64,000 nucleotides of DNA from Clostridia bacterium. GTDB lineage: Bacteria > Bacillota > Clostridia > Christensenellales > Aristaeellaceae. The notes under the pieces are model-generated. The model saw only the letters and a list, made by a program, of their open reading frames with translations. It did not search any database and was not told the origin of the DNA. The translations under genes and the position numbers were made by a program. Positions 1 through 9,909 of this stretch are shown here, in pieces. The stretch lies in assembly GCA_017519405.1 (NCBI GenBank), contig JAFWSH010000027.1, positions 1 to 64,000 on the forward strand, read 5' to 3'. Each line of letters starts with the position of its first letter. Position 1 is the first letter of the stretch.

Positions 1-254
1 TCGCATTCTCCATTTCCACCATCGGCGGTCTTCTGGGCGGCGTCGCGATGTATTACGGTTCCGGTAAGAAGATCAACCCGCTGATCGGTTCTGCGGGCGT
101 ATCTGCAGTGCCGATGGCAGCACGTGTTTCCCAGGATGTGGGCCGGAAGTATAACAAGACCAACTTCCTGCTGATGCACGCTATGGGCCCCAACGTGGCA
201 GGCGTTATCGGCTCTGCCATCGCTGCAGGATTCCTGCTCTCTGTTTTCGGCTGA
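1..254 (+). CDS. oadB: Oxaloacetate decarboxylase beta subunit, C-terminal part
   Basis: The gene is cut by the left window edge; about 84 codons remain and the stop is TGA at 252-254. The product is the membrane subunit of a biotin-dependent sodium-pumping decarboxylase (OadB/GcdB/MmdB family), which couples decarboxylation to Na+ export. The remaining sequence shows the family's C-terminal signature: a Gly-rich helix, then [19 protein letters not shown], a polar stretch, and a final helix containing [18 protein letters not shown]. These are the conserved Asn/Ser/Gly residues of the last two helices. It lies 45 bp upstream of PEP carboxykinase, which uses or makes oxaloacetate, so a shared oxaloacetate node is likely. 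Which decarboxylase (oxaloacetate, methylmalonyl-CoA or glutaconyl-CoA) cannot be decided from the beta subunit alone. Confidence 0.85.
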   Translation, partial: AFSISTIGGLLGGVAMYYGSGKKINPLIGSAGVSAVPMAARVSQDVGRKYNKTNFLLMHAMGPNVAGVIGSAIAAGFLLSVFG

Positions 255-299
255 GCAATCCCATTCCCTGTTAATTCTTTTATGTAAGGAGTATATATA

Positions 300-1913
<1,614 letters not shown>

Positions 1914-1925
1914 GGTTAACCTGAA

Positions 1926-1956
1926 GGGAGCTTCCGGAGCGGAGGCTCCCTTTTCT
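1926..1956 (+). terminator. Rho-independent terminator after pckA
   Basis: GGGAGC and GCTCCC arms close a loop of about 12-15 nt and are followed by TTTTCTC. It lies 12 bp after the pckA stop and just before the Shine-Dalgarno of the next gene. Confidence 0.8.
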
Positions 1957-1977
1957 CATCGAAAGGGGGGAGGCGCA

Positions 1978-2544
1978 TTGTCCTCTGAAAACCGGGCCAT
2001 GGGACGGCGGAAAAGCACCCTCACGGCCTTCTGCGGGATGACGGCAGCCCTGTCCGTGGTGCTGATGCTCTCGGGCGGCCTGATCCCCATCGCCACGTAT
2101 ATCGCCCCGCTGCTGGCCTCCGCCCTGCTGCTGCCTGTGTACATGGAGTTTTCCCGGCGGGCGGCCTGGGGCACCTGGCTGGTGACAGCCCTCACTGCCC
2201 TGCTGCTGGGGATGGACAAGGAGGCCGCCTTCCTGTACCTCTTTGTGGGCTGGTGGCCCGCGGCAAAGGCTCCTCTGGAGGCCCGCGTCCGGGGAAAAAT
2301 CCTGCGGCTGGCGCTGAAAACGGTGCTCTTCGCCGCCTGCGTGGGCCTGATGTACTCCATGCTGATCTTCCTGCTGCATATGGACGCCATCGCGGCGGAT
2401 TTCGGGGAGATGGGCCGGTGGATGACCGTCCTCTTCTTCGCGGCCCTGGTGGTCTGTCTGCTGCTCTTCGACCGACTGCTGACCCCGCTGGGGGTGATCT
2501 GGCAGCGGCGGCTCCGGCCAAAGCTGCGCTTTCTCCGGCGGTGA
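1978..2544 (+). CDS. Uncharacterised integral membrane protein
   Basis: 188 aa from a TTG start. The start is chosen because GAAAGGGGGG lies 7 bp upstream. The protein has a short basic N terminus, then about five to six hydrophobic segments: roughly residues 15-35, 38-50, 60-78, 108-130 and 142-165. It ends in a strongly basic tail rich in Arg and Lys. The small size, Gly/Pro kinks and paired helices recall small substrate-binding membrane subunits or DUF2232-like proteins, but I cannot place it in a named family. It stands alone between the pckA terminator and a bidirectional terminator at 2556, so it is probably monocistronic or expressed by read-through from pckA. Confidence 0.7.
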   Translation: MSSENRAMGRRKSTLTAFCGMTAALSVVLMLSGGLIPIATYIAPLLASALLLPVYMEFSRRAAWGTWLVTALTALLLGMDKEAAFLYLFVGWWPAAKAPLEARVRGKILRLALKTVLFAACVGLMYSMLIFLLHMDAIAADFGEMGRWMTVLFFAALVVCLLLFDRLLTPLGVIWQRRLRPKLRFLRR

Positions 2545-2555
2545 GGAGACGAAAA

Positions 2556-2588
2556 AAGGAATCCCGGCCCGTGGGCAGGGATTCCTTT
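2556..2588. terminator. Bidirectional terminator
   Basis: AAGGAATCCC pairs with GGGATTCCTT around a loop of about 12 nt, with an A-run on the left and a T-run on the right. It separates the convergent membrane-protein gene (plus) and the zinc-finger gene (minus) and suits both. Confidence 0.85.
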
Positions 2589-2598
2589 TGTGAAGGCC

Positions 2599-2790
2599 TC
2601 AGCGGAAGAGGGTGCAGCCGCTGGCCCGGAAGGCCTCGGCCATCTCCAGGAGCTGCTCCTGGCTCACCCGGAAACGCTTGGCCAGGCAGGCCAGGCAGTA
2701 ACAGGACACGGCGCCCCGGTTGATGAGCTTCCGGGTCAGTCCGGTCTCCACCTGGGTCAGGGGGGCTTTCCCGCACTCGGCGCAGCTCAT
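2599..2790 (-). CDS. Small zinc-finger-like protein
   Basis: 63 aa. An N-terminal CAEC pair and a second CYCLAC cluster around residue 30 make a likely four-Cys zinc site. The rest is a short amphipathic helix (QEQLLEMAEAFRASG). The start ATG overlaps the stop of the alpha-galactosidase gene by 4 bp (ATGA), so translation is coupled. Its function is unknown. Comparable short Cys-rich proteins are common Firmicutes companions of metabolic genes. The coupled start, the paired cysteines and a terminator 11 bp beyond the stop support a real gene. Confidence 0.7.
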   Translation of the reverse strand: MSCAECGKAPLTQVETGLTRKLINRGAVSCYCLACLAKRFRVSQEQLLEMAEAFRASGCTLFR

Positions 2791-3926
2791 GACCGGGCCA
2801 GACGGGCGCGGTAGATGGCGCAGTCGTGGGCAGGCACCTTCACCCGGAAATACTCCCGGAAGAAGCCGGCGTCCTCGCCGGTGAAGACGTTCTGCAGCCG
2901 CAGCCCGTAGCCGGAGTCAAAGGGCAGCCCGGCGTCCTCGAACAGCACGTGCAGCTCCTTGTCCTCCTCGGAAATGTTGAACAGGCCCAGGGCATAGTCG
3001 CCGCCGGAGAGGAACTTCAGGCAGATGATGCGGTCCCCGGGGCACTGGGGGTTGCTGTCGCTCAGGAAGATGGGCGGCCGGGCCTCCTCGTCCTGGTTGA
3101 TGGCGATAAGCTCGCGGTTGGTCACCAGGTCGTGGATGAAGGGGGACATCTTTCGGATATCACAGCCCAGCATCAGGGGGGAGGAGAAGAGGCACCAGAG
3201 GGCAAACTGGCTCCGGTAGTCCGCGTCGCCGCAGCCGGTGGTGCCCACCAGGCCGTTGCCGTACATGCCCACGGTGAGCATGTCCATGTCGTTGAAGCAG
3301 CCGGGGGCGGAGGCGTTGAGGTGGGGGATCTGGCTCACGGCGATGTTGCGGTAGCTGGCCGCGTTGTCAAAGATGTCGCCGGTGGAGCGATACATGTGGG
3401 CGCCGCATGCGCGCATCCAGTCCCAGGAATCCTCCTGGCCCCAGTTGCAGGCGGAAAAGAGGATCTCCCGACCGGAGGCCCGCAGTGCCATGCCCATGCG
3501 GGCGTAGAGCATCCGCATGTTTGCGGTGGCGGGGCGGTAGCAGTTGTCGTATTTCAGATAGTCCACGCCCCAGGAGGCGAAGGTCTCCGCATCCAGGAAC
3601 TCGTGGCCGAAGGAGGCGGGATAGTCCGCGCAGGTGCGCACGCCGTTGCAGGAGTACATGCCGAACTTCAGGCCCCGGCTGTGGACGTAGTCGGCCACGA
3701 CCTTCATGCCGTTGGGGAACTTCCTGTGGTTGGCCACGATGCGATGGGTCTGGGGATCCCGAAGATACTCGGACCAGCAGTCGTCGATGACCAGGTACTC
3801 ATAGCCTGCAGCGGCCAGACCGGTGCCGATCATGGCGTCGGCGCTCTCCCGGATCAGGGTCTCATCAATGCGGTCGCCAAAGGTATTCCAGGTGTTGAAT
3901 CCCATGGGGGGTGTTTTTGCAAGCAT
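2787..3926 (-). CDS. Alpha-galactosidase, glycoside hydrolase family 27
   Basis: 379 aa. The N terminus MLAKTPPMGFNTWNTFG is the GH27 hallmark, followed by VIDDCW. The nucleophile is Asp127 in VDYLKYDNC and the probable acid/base is Asp184 in YRSTGDIFD. The core is a (beta/alpha)8 barrel (about 1-290) followed by a beta domain. It should hydrolyse terminal alpha-1,6-galactose from melibiose, raffinose or galactomannan side chains. There is no signal peptide, so it acts on imported oligosaccharides. Family members can also be isomaltodextranases or N-acetylgalactosaminidases. The gene has its own promoter (-10 TATGAT at 3963) and AAGGAGG 7-9 bp before ATG, and is coupled to the zinc-finger gene downstream. 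Confidence 0.93.
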   Translation of the reverse strand: MLAKTPPMGFNTWNTFGDRIDETLIRESADAMIGTGLAAAGYEYLVIDDCWSEYLRDPQTHRIVANHRKFPNGMKVVADYVHSRGLKFGMYSCNGVRTCADYPASFGHEFLDAETFASWGVDYLKYDNCYRPATANMRMLYARMGMALRASGREILFSACNWGQEDSWDWMRACGAHMYRSTGDIFDNAASYRNIAVSQIPHLNASAPGCFNDMDMLTVGMYGNGLVGTTGCGDADYRSQFALWCLFSSPLMLGCDIRKMSPFIHDLVTNRELIAINQDEEARPPIFLSDSNPQCPGDRIICLKFLSGGDYALGLFNISEEDKELHVLFEDAGLPFDSGYGLRLQNVFTGEDAGFFREYFRVKVPAHDCAIYRARLARS

Positions 3927-3962
3927 GGCAAAGCCTCCTTATGTGCATGAAGTGCTGGTTTC

Positions 3963-3990
3963 ATCATACCACAGACCTGAGAAAAGGCAA
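3963..3990 (-). promoter_or_regulatory. SigA-type promoter of the GH27 gene
   Basis: Read on the minus strand: -35 TTGCCT (3985-3990), 16 bp, -10 TATGAT (3963-3968). It lies about 40 bp upstream of the GH27 start. Confidence 0.6.
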
Positions 3991-4002
3991 GCATGAAATC
4001 CC

Positions 4003-4031
4003 TTGTCATCAGGAAAAATATGCGCTACAAT
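4003..4031 (+). promoter_or_regulatory. SigA-type promoter of the 4055 operon
   Basis: -35 TTGTCA (4003-4008), 17 bp, -10 TACAAT (4026-4031). Transcription would begin near 4038, about 17 nt before the ATG at 4055. It is divergent from and nearly abuts the GH27 promoter. Confidence 0.7.
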
Positions 4032-4054
4032 GGACGGGAGAGGAGGCGCTTGTC

Positions 4055-4585
4055 ATGGCACTGAAGGAGAAGGCGCTGAAACGGATGGCGGAGAAGCTGA
4101 ACGCCGCCGGGATCCACTACAGCCTGGGCGCCAGCTGGCTGCTCTGCCAGAAGGGGATTCTGGACGTCTACCATGATTTCGACGTGGTGGTACCCCTGGA
4201 GGAGGAGGAGGAGGCAGACCGGGTGCTTCGCCGCCTGGGCATGTGTTCCGGGGTGGAGATGGAGGAGGGACTGTACCGGGCTTCCTTCCACTTCGACGGC
4301 GCGGACATCGACCTGAGCGCCGGCATGTGCTTTGACTGCGGCCTGCGGGCGGTGGTGAATGAACACACAGCGGTGGAAACCGTGTCGGTATTGGGGGTGC
4401 CGGTGGCCCTGGGAGCCCTGGAGGACTGGCTGGTGTGGTATGCCCTCTACGGCAGAATGCAGCGTGCGGAGGCCATTCACGGATACCTGAAGGCCCATGA
4501 CCCCGTCCGGAAAGAGCGCTTCCGTGCCTGTGTGGACGGCCCGTTGCCGGAGCAGGTGGAAGCCCTGATCCGGGATCTGGAATAA
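4055..4585 (+). CDS. Nucleotidyltransferase-fold protein of unknown function
   Basis: 176 aa, start ATG 4055 with GAGAGGAGG upstream; an upstream in-frame ATG would precede the promoter. LGASWLL followed by DFDVVVP resembles the G-S/W...D-x-D active-site strand of the nucleotidyltransferase superfamily (LinA/aminoglycoside-type or DUF6036-like). A later ADIDLSAG could supply the third acidic residue. That is a fold-level guess; the substrate is unknown. First gene of a three-gene operon with an XRE/S24-like regulator (15 bp) and a TIM-barrel isomerase. No signal peptide or membrane segment, so cytosolic. Confidence 0.6.
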   Translation: MALKEKALKRMAEKLNAAGIHYSLGASWLLCQKGILDVYHDFDVVVPLEEEEEADRVLRRLGMCSGVEMEEGLYRASFHFDGADIDLSAGMCFDCGLRAVVNEHTAVETVSVLGVPVALGALEDWLVWYALYGRMQRAEAIHGYLKAHDPVRKERFRACVDGPLPEQVEALIRDLE

Positions 4586-4600
4586 TCAGGAGGAGAGAGT

Positions 4601-5326
4601 ATGTCGCGATTGGGCGATCTGATCCGCACAGAGCGGATCCGGCAGAAGATGACCCCGAAACAGGTGGCAAAGAAGTGCGGGGTCAGCGAGAGCTATATCA
4701 TGGCGGTGGAGGCCGGCACGCGGATCATTGCGGACGACCAGGCCCGCCGCATCCTGCGCACCATCGGCCTTCGCCAGCAGACCGAGGCGGACTTTACCCT
4801 GGATGACATCGCGTCCACGGTGGACCTGGCCCAGGTGCAGCCGGCCATGGCCCAGCAGGCCCAGGAGAGGAAGGCCCAGCCGGCAAAGAAGAAGGCGGAG
4901 GAACAGAAGGACGAAACGGTGACGGGCTCGGTGTGGCTGGACGCCCTGCAGAGCGTGCTGAAGAACGTGCCGGTCTACAACGCGGTGATGCAGGCGGTGG
5001 AGCACCGGCTGGTGCCCATACTGGACGGCCGGATCGAGGGCGCCGCGCCGGACAAGGTGTTTTTCTTCAAGGCGCCGGACGACAGTCTCCGGGGCTTCCG
5101 CATCTGCCAGGGGGACACGGCCCTGGTGGTGCCGGCCCACAGCCCCATTGACGGGGCCGTGATGCTGGTGGAGTACGCCGGGCACCGGAACCTGCGCAAG
5201 ATCAAGCGCCTGAACGACACCACGGTGCTGCTGCAGACCTATCAGCGGGAGTATGAGGCGGAGACGTTCTCGCTGCCGGATGTGACCTTTGTGGGCAGGG
5301 TTGTACGGGTGGATTTCGAACTGTGA
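4601..5326 (+). CDS. XRE-family regulator with LexA/S24-like C-terminal domain
   Basis: 241 aa. Residues 1-60 form a Cro/C1 helix-turn-helix (TPKQVAKKCGVSESYIMAVEAG). Residues 75-110 are a Lys/Gln/Ala-rich linker. Residues 145-241 look like the S24 peptidase fold: DDSLRGFRICQGDTALVVP followed by VMLVEYAG and RKIKRLNDTTVLL. In LexA-like proteins the nucleophile Ser lies just before the GD loop and the general base Lys in a VKRL strand; here a Ser (DDSL) and a Lys (KIKRL) are in comparable places, so self-cleavage is possible but unproven. The context is chromosomal, not phage: it lies in an operon with a nucleotidyltransferase-like gene and an isomerase. AGGAGAGAG precedes the ATG. Confidence 0.75.
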   Translation: MSRLGDLIRTERIRQKMTPKQVAKKCGVSESYIMAVEAGTRIIADDQARRILRTIGLRQQTEADFTLDDIASTVDLAQVQPAMAQQAQERKAQPAKKKAEEQKDETVTGSVWLDALQSVLKNVPVYNAVMQAVEHRLVPILDGRIEGAAPDKVFFFKAPDDSLRGFRICQGDTALVVPAHSPIDGAVMLVEYAGHRNLRKIKRLNDTTVLLQTYQREYEAETFSLPDVTFVGRVVRVDFEL

Positions 5327-5343
5327 AAGCGGGGACAGCATAA

Positions 5344-6090
5344 ATGAAGATCGGACTTTGTGCAGGGCCGGAGCAGGCAGCGCGGGTGAAAAGACTGGGC
5401 TTCGACTACCTGGAGGTCAATGCCACGGAAATCGGACGGATGGAGGATGCGGCTTTTGAGGTTGCGCTGTGCGATGTCCAGGCATCCGGTCTGCCGGTGC
5501 TGCGGAGCAACTGCCTGTTCCCGGGGGAGATCAACCTGATGGCAGACAGCGGGGACGTGATCGACAGATGGCTCCAGCGCACCATGCCCAGACTTCGCCG
5601 GTTGGGCGTGGAGACAGCGGTGTTTGGCTCCGGGCGCAGCCGGCAAAGGCCGGAAACCATGCCCTATCCCATGGCCCTGCGGCGCCTGCTGCAGGCAGCC
5701 CGCATCACCGGCGACTGTGCCCGGGCCAACGGGCTGCGTATTGCCATGGAACCGCTGAACCCGGGGGAGACCAATATGCTCAACACCCTGGCGGAAACGG
5801 CGGCCTTTGCTGCGGCAGCAGATCACCCGGCGGTGGGCTTGCTGGCGGATTATTACCATGTGGCCAAGGGCGGAGAACCTGTGTATGACCTGCTCCGGCT
5901 GACAGGCCTGTGGCATGTCCACGTGGCCGCGGCGGCAGGGCGTGTCTGGCCTGTGGAGCCGGAAGACGGCCTGACCCGGTTCCTGCAGGCACTGAAGCAA
6001 AGCGGATATGACGGCACCGTCAGTGTGGAAGCCAACAGCAGCGACTGGGAAGCGGATGCCCCGCGGACGCTGCATCTCCTGCGTGGATGA
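5344..6090 (+). CDS. Sugar phosphate isomerase/epimerase-like TIM-barrel protein
   Basis: 248 aa, xylose-isomerase-like/AP endonuclease 2 superfamily. Visible metal-site candidates follow the barrel: Glu in FDYLEVNATE, Glu in RIAMEPLNPGETN, Asp-His in LLADYYHVAKGG, His in LWHVHVAAA and Glu in TVSVEANS. This is the E-D/H-H-E pattern of divalent-metal keto-sugar isomerases or epimerases. The first strand MKIGLC and the 17 bp spacing from the regulator fit the third gene of the operon. The substrate is unknown; the regulator upstream may sense it. The gene ends 37 bp before a hairpin terminator at 6127. Confidence 0.8.
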   Translation: MKIGLCAGPEQAARVKRLGFDYLEVNATEIGRMEDAAFEVALCDVQASGLPVLRSNCLFPGEINLMADSGDVIDRWLQRTMPRLRRLGVETAVFGSGRSRQRPETMPYPMALRRLLQAARITGDCARANGLRIAMEPLNPGETNMLNTLAETAAFAAAADHPAVGLLADYYHVAKGGEPVYDLLRLTGLWHVHVAAAAGRVWPVEPEDGLTRFLQALKQSGYDGTVSVEANSSDWEADAPRTLHLLRG

Positions 6091-6126
6091 CAGAGTAAAA
6101 CTCCGCTGCAATCCCCGGAAGATAAG

Positions 6127-6164
6127 AACAGCAGCCCGGATTGAACCGGACTGCTGTCCTTTTT
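6127..6164. terminator. Terminator between convergent operons
   Basis: AACAGCAGCCCGG pairs imperfectly with CCGGACTGCTGTC around a TTGAA loop, followed by CTTTTT on the plus strand. The minus-strand side (end of the maltodextrin operon) has a weaker U tract, so it is best as a plus-strand terminator and plausible for both. Confidence 0.75.
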
Positions 6165-6175
6165 GCGTTTTGCAC

Positions 6176-7303
6176 TCAGCCGTAGATCAGATTTGTGCCT
6201 TTCTCCTTGTCGAAGAAGTGCATAACCTTGGGCTCGAAGGTGAGGTGAACCGTGGCGCCGTAGACCAGACGCTCCCGCTGTTCGGTGGTGAGGTTCACCG
6301 TGGGCACCCGGACAATGAGCCGGGTCTCATCCGGCGCAATGACGTGCATATGCAGCTCGCTGCCCATCATCTCGTTGACCTCCAGGGTGGCGGCGATGGT
6401 GTCGGGGCCGGCTTCGTGCACCAGCATCATGTGCTCAGGCCGCACACCCAGCAGGATCTCACCGCTGTGCACGTCCTTGGCCAGCAGCTCCTCCAGCTTG
6501 TCGCCGGTGACGGGAATTTCGGCACCCAGCAGGCTCACGGTGATCTGGCGGCCCTCCCGCTTCAGCTGGGCAGGTACCATGTTCATCATGGGGGCGCCGA
6601 TGAAGCCGGCCACGAAGGTGTTGTGGGGCTGCTCAAAGACCTCGGTGGGGGTGCCCACCTGCTCGATATAGCCGTCCCGCATGATCACGATCCGGTCGCC
6701 CAGGGTCATGGCCTCGGTCTGGTCGTGGGTCACGTACACAAAGGTGGTATCCAGCTTTTTCCGCAGCAGGATGATCTCGGCACGCATCTGGTTGCGCAGC
6801 TTTGCATCCAGATTGGACAGGGGCTCATCCATCAGGAAGACCTTGGAGTTGCGGACCATGGCACGGCCGATGGCCACACGCTGGCGCTGGCCGCCGGAGA
6901 GCGCCCTGGGCTTCCGGGTGAGGTACTGGGTGATGCCCAGAATCTCCGCCGCGCCGGTGACCCGCTCATAAATCTCATCCTCCGGCATGTGCTTGAGGCG
7001 GAGGGAGAAGGCGATGTTGTCATACACCGTCATGTGGGGATACAGGGCGTAGTTCTGGAAAACCATGGCGATGTCCCGGTCCTTGGGCTGGAGGTCGTTC
7101 ACCACCACACCGTCGATCTCCACCGTACCGCCGGAGATGTCCTCCAGACCCGCGATCATCCGCAGGGTGGTGGACTTGCCGCAGCCGGATGGGCCGACGA
7201 AAACCACAAACTCCTTGTCGTGGATTTCCAGATTAAAATCGTGGACGGCGGTGACATTGTTGTCATAGACTTTCTTGACGTCTGTCAGCTTTACACTTGC
7301 CAT
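6176..7303 (-). CDS. msmK: Sugar ABC transporter ATPase (MalK/MsmK/UgpC type)
   Basis: 375 aa. Walker A GPSGCGKSTTLRM, signature LSGGQRQRVA, Walker B VFLMDEPLSNLD and switch His in YVTHDQTEA are all intact. The C-terminal 130 residues form the OB-fold regulatory domain typical of CUT1 family ATPases. It powers MalFG from the cytoplasmic face. It is the last gene of malE-malF-malG-ATPase, 44 bp after malG. In many Firmicutes one such ATPase serves several importers; here a second one (358 aa) is encoded at 62310, so each operon appears self-sufficient. Start ATG has AAAGGAGCAACGC upstream. Confidence 0.95.
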   Translation of the reverse strand: MASVKLTDVKKVYDNNVTAVHDFNLEIHDKEFVVFVGPSGCGKSTTLRMIAGLEDISGGTVEIDGVVVNDLQPKDRDIAMVFQNYALYPHMTVYDNIAFSLRLKHMPEDEIYERVTGAAEILGITQYLTRKPRALSGGQRQRVAIGRAMVRNSKVFLMDEPLSNLDAKLRNQMRAEIILLRKKLDTTFVYVTHDQTEAMTLGDRIVIMRDGYIEQVGTPTEVFEQPHNTFVAGFIGAPMMNMVPAQLKREGRQITVSLLGAEIPVTGDKLEELLAKDVHSGEILLGVRPEHMMLVHEAGPDTIAATLEVNEMMGSELHMHVIAPDETRLIVRVPTVNLTTEQRERLVYGATVHLTFEPKVMHFFDKEKGTNLIYG

Positions 7304-7347
7304 TTGCGTTGCTCCTTTGCTCAGTATCTGTCAGATCGCTTCCGGAA

Positions 7348-8241
7348 TCAGCCCTTGACGGCGCCGCCGGTCACGCCCTCCACATAGTACCGCTGCAGGC
7401 ACATGAAGAGAATGGTGACGGGCAGGGCGACCAGCACGCCGCCGGCGCAGAACATGGTGTAGCTCTTGTTGATCTGGTCCTTGCTCAGCCAGTCGTACAA
7501 TCCCACGGCCACGTTTTTGCCGGCAGAAGCGCCAAAGGAGATGTAGCGGGCAAAGACGAAATCGCCCCAGGGGCCCATGAAGGCTGTCAGAATCGTGTAG
7601 ATGACAATGGGCTTGGACAGGGGAAGGATGATCTTGTACAGAACCTGCAGGCGGGTGGCGCCATCCACTCGGGCCGCCTCATCCAGGGACTTGGGGATGG
7701 TGTCGAAGAAACCCTTGGAGACGTAGTAGCCCATGCCGGAGGAGGCGATGTAAACCAGAATCAGGCCGGGCACCGCATTCTCCTGGGTCATGCCCAGATC
7801 CTTCAGCACGCGGTAGAGGATGATCATGGTCAGCATGCCGGGGAACATGCCGAGGATCAGCATGAACCGCATCAGCGGGCCGCGCATCTTGAAGCGGAAG
7901 CGGGACAGGGTGTAGCTCATGCAGAGCACAATCACGGTCTGCAGCACAGCGGTGATCAGCGCAATGATGAAGGTGTTCAGATACCAGCGGGTAAAGTCCG
8001 TCTGGAGGAGGTTCCGGTAGTTATCCAGGCCCCATTTCTGGGGAATCACATAGCCCACCTGCCAGGTGGACTCCACCCGGAAGGACTGCAGTACAATGCA
8101 GACAAAGGGAATCAGCCAGATGACACTGATGATGACCAGCAGCACATAGATGGCCGTGTTGGAGATGGCACGGGATGCCTTCAGTCCCATATGCTGCTGC
8201 ACCGGTGCGGAGGAAGGCTCAACACGCTTTTCACTCATCAC
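7348..8241 (-). CDS. malG: Maltodextrin ABC transporter permease MalG
   Basis: 297 aa, six predicted membrane helices, CUT1 permease. The cytoplasmic EAA loop that docks onto the ATPase reads EAARVDGATRLQVLYKIILP. The N terminus (about 25 residues) is cytoplasmic and followed by a helix ending in WLIPFVCIVLQSFR, as in MalG. It pairs with MalF to form the translocation pore for malto-oligosaccharides. Its start overlaps the malF stop by 4 bp, indicating translational coupling and matched subunit amounts. Confidence 0.93.
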   Translation of the reverse strand: MMSEKRVEPSSAPVQQHMGLKASRAISNTAIYVLLVIISVIWLIPFVCIVLQSFRVESTWQVGYVIPQKWGLDNYRNLLQTDFTRWYLNTFIIALITAVLQTVIVLCMSYTLSRFRFKMRGPLMRFMLILGMFPGMLTMIILYRVLKDLGMTQENAVPGLILVYIASSGMGYYVSKGFFDTIPKSLDEAARVDGATRLQVLYKIILPLSKPIVIYTILTAFMGPWGDFVFARYISFGASAGKNVAVGLYDWLSKDQINKSYTMFCAGGVLVALPVTILFMCLQRYYVEGVTGGAVKG

Positions 8242-9797
8242 TGGAAATCCTCCTCGTTCTTAATGGACGGCAGCACATTGTAGACAATCAGGGAGATGAC
8301 GGCCACCACCACGAACACCAGAATGCCCACCACGGAGGCCAGGTAGTAGTAGTTCCCGGCGCCGGTGGTGATCTTGAACAGCCAGGTGATCAACAGGTCC
8401 GTGAAGCCCACGGCGCCGGCTGCTGAGGACGCGGCCGCGTTGGTAGGCGCACCCCCTGTCAGCAGGTAAATCACGTTGAAGTTGTTCATGTTGCCGGTGA
8501 AACTGGTGAGCAGATAGGGGCCGGTGATGAACAGCATGTAGGGCAGCGTAATCTTGGTGTACTGCTGCCAGGCGTTGGCACCGTCAATACGGGCAGACTC
8601 GTACAGATCCGCCGGGATGTTCATCAGGATGCCGGTGACGATCAGCATCAGATAGGGGATGCCGATCCAGATGTTGATGACAATCACCATGATCCGGGCC
8701 AGGAGGCCGTTGTTGGCGGTATCGCCCCAGAAGTCAATGGCCTGACTGATCCATCCCATGCTCAGCAGGAAGCCGTTGAGAATGCCGTCTTTGGCGAACA
8801 TCTTGGACACATACAGGAGGGAGATGAACTGGGGAATGGCGATGGTCAGCACCAGGATCGTCCGCCACACCTTCTTCAGCTTGATGCCCTTCTTGTTGAT
8901 GGCCATGGCCACAAACATGCCCAGGAAGTAGTTGGTGAAGGTGGCGAAGAAGGCCCAGATCAGCGTCCAGGTCAGCACTTCACCGAAGGTGGCGGAGTAG
9001 GACTGGGTGCCGCTGTTGTTGGACCAGTTCAGCATGGTGTCGAAGTTCTTCCAGCCCACCCAGCTGAACAGCGCGTTGGAGTAGCCGTTGTGTGCGCCGT
9101 CGTAGTTGGTGAAGGCCACCAGAATCATGAACACAATGGGCAGCACCGTGAAGATGATGATGCCCGTCAGCGGGAGCGCCAGGAGGGTCTTGTGGAACTG
9201 GTCGTCCACCATGGACCGGAGATCCTCCCTGCCGGAGCGGAGCTTCTTGCCGGACTTGAGGATCTGCTCCGCCAGCTTGTTCTGCCTCACATTGACCCGC
9301 CAGGTGTAGATGAAGGCAATGATAAAGAAGATGGTCAGCACGCCGTAGAGCAGGATCTTGAAGGAGTTGTCGTGGGGGATGGTGATCTCTGTGTCATAGA
9401 TGGGATCGTACTCCTTTGACGGCCCCTGAAGACCCAGGGAGGGGAGCATGCTCAGCCAGTAGGCGCCGGTGGTGACCATGTAGAAGATAAAGACGATCTC
9501 GAAGAGCAGGAAGAGAATGCCCCGGAGAATCTGCCCCCGGGCCAGGTTGCCAAAGCCCATCACCAGAAAGGAGAGCTTGGTTTTCCAGTCGCCGTTGACA
9601 AAGGTGGACCAGATATCGACGCACTCCGCCCCGACCTTCTTCGCGGCACCGGCAATGCGGCGTCCTGTGCCCACAAAGAAGTTCTTCAGGCCGTTGGGGA
9701 GTTTCTCGGTGAAGAAGTGGCTGAACCGGTAGATGAAACGGTTCCATCTGTTCAGCCGCAGATATTCCAGATCGGTCAAGTTGGCCATGTCCGTCAC
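8238..9797 (-). CDS. malF: Maltodextrin ABC transporter permease MalF
   Basis: 519 aa. The long N-terminal region (about 1-210) includes two extra membrane helices around 83-110 and 150-168 before the six-helix core, so its size is close to E. coli MalF rather than the shorter Gram-positive MalF. The EAA loop is ESARIDGANAWQQYTKITLP. A periplasmic-type loop with YDGAHNGYSN lies after the first core helix. Together with MalG it forms the pore. It is separated from malE by 112 bp that contain a strong hairpin, and overlaps malG by 4 bp. Start ATG has AAAGGAGTGAGTG upstream; a second in-frame ATG follows three codons later. Confidence 0.93.
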   Translation of the reverse strand: MTDMANLTDLEYLRLNRWNRFIYRFSHFFTEKLPNGLKNFFVGTGRRIAGAAKKVGAECVDIWSTFVNGDWKTKLSFLVMGFGNLARGQILRGILFLLFEIVFIFYMVTTGAYWLSMLPSLGLQGPSKEYDPIYDTEITIPHDNSFKILLYGVLTIFFIIAFIYTWRVNVRQNKLAEQILKSGKKLRSGREDLRSMVDDQFHKTLLALPLTGIIIFTVLPIVFMILVAFTNYDGAHNGYSNALFSWVGWKNFDTMLNWSNNSGTQSYSATFGEVLTWTLIWAFFATFTNYFLGMFVAMAINKKGIKLKKVWRTILVLTIAIPQFISLLYVSKMFAKDGILNGFLLSMGWISQAIDFWGDTANNGLLARIMVIVINIWIGIPYLMLIVTGILMNIPADLYESARIDGANAWQQYTKITLPYMLFITGPYLLTSFTGNMNNFNVIYLLTGGAPTNAAASSAAGAVGFTDLLITWLFKITTGAGNYYYLASVVGILVFVVVAVISLIVYNVLPSIKNEEDFQ

Positions 9798-9815
9798 TCA
9801 CTCCTTTATGAAGAA

Positions 9816-9847
9816 TGGCCGGAACCAATTGGAATTGGTCCCGGCCA
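9816..9847 (-). promoter_or_regulatory. Intercistronic hairpin after malE
   Basis: Two 15-nt arms (9816-9830 and 9833-9847) are complementary at 14 positions with one A/C mismatch and a 2-nt loop. There is no U-run on the minus strand, so a full terminator is unlikely. Its place between malE and malF matches the REP hairpins that protect malE mRNA in enterobacteria and give binding-protein excess. Confidence 0.75.
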
Positions 9848-9909
9848 AGCTTTACTCATGCCGGAATCTGAGAAAGCGCCGTTGACAGCAGATCCTCAGC
9901 ATGAAGGCA

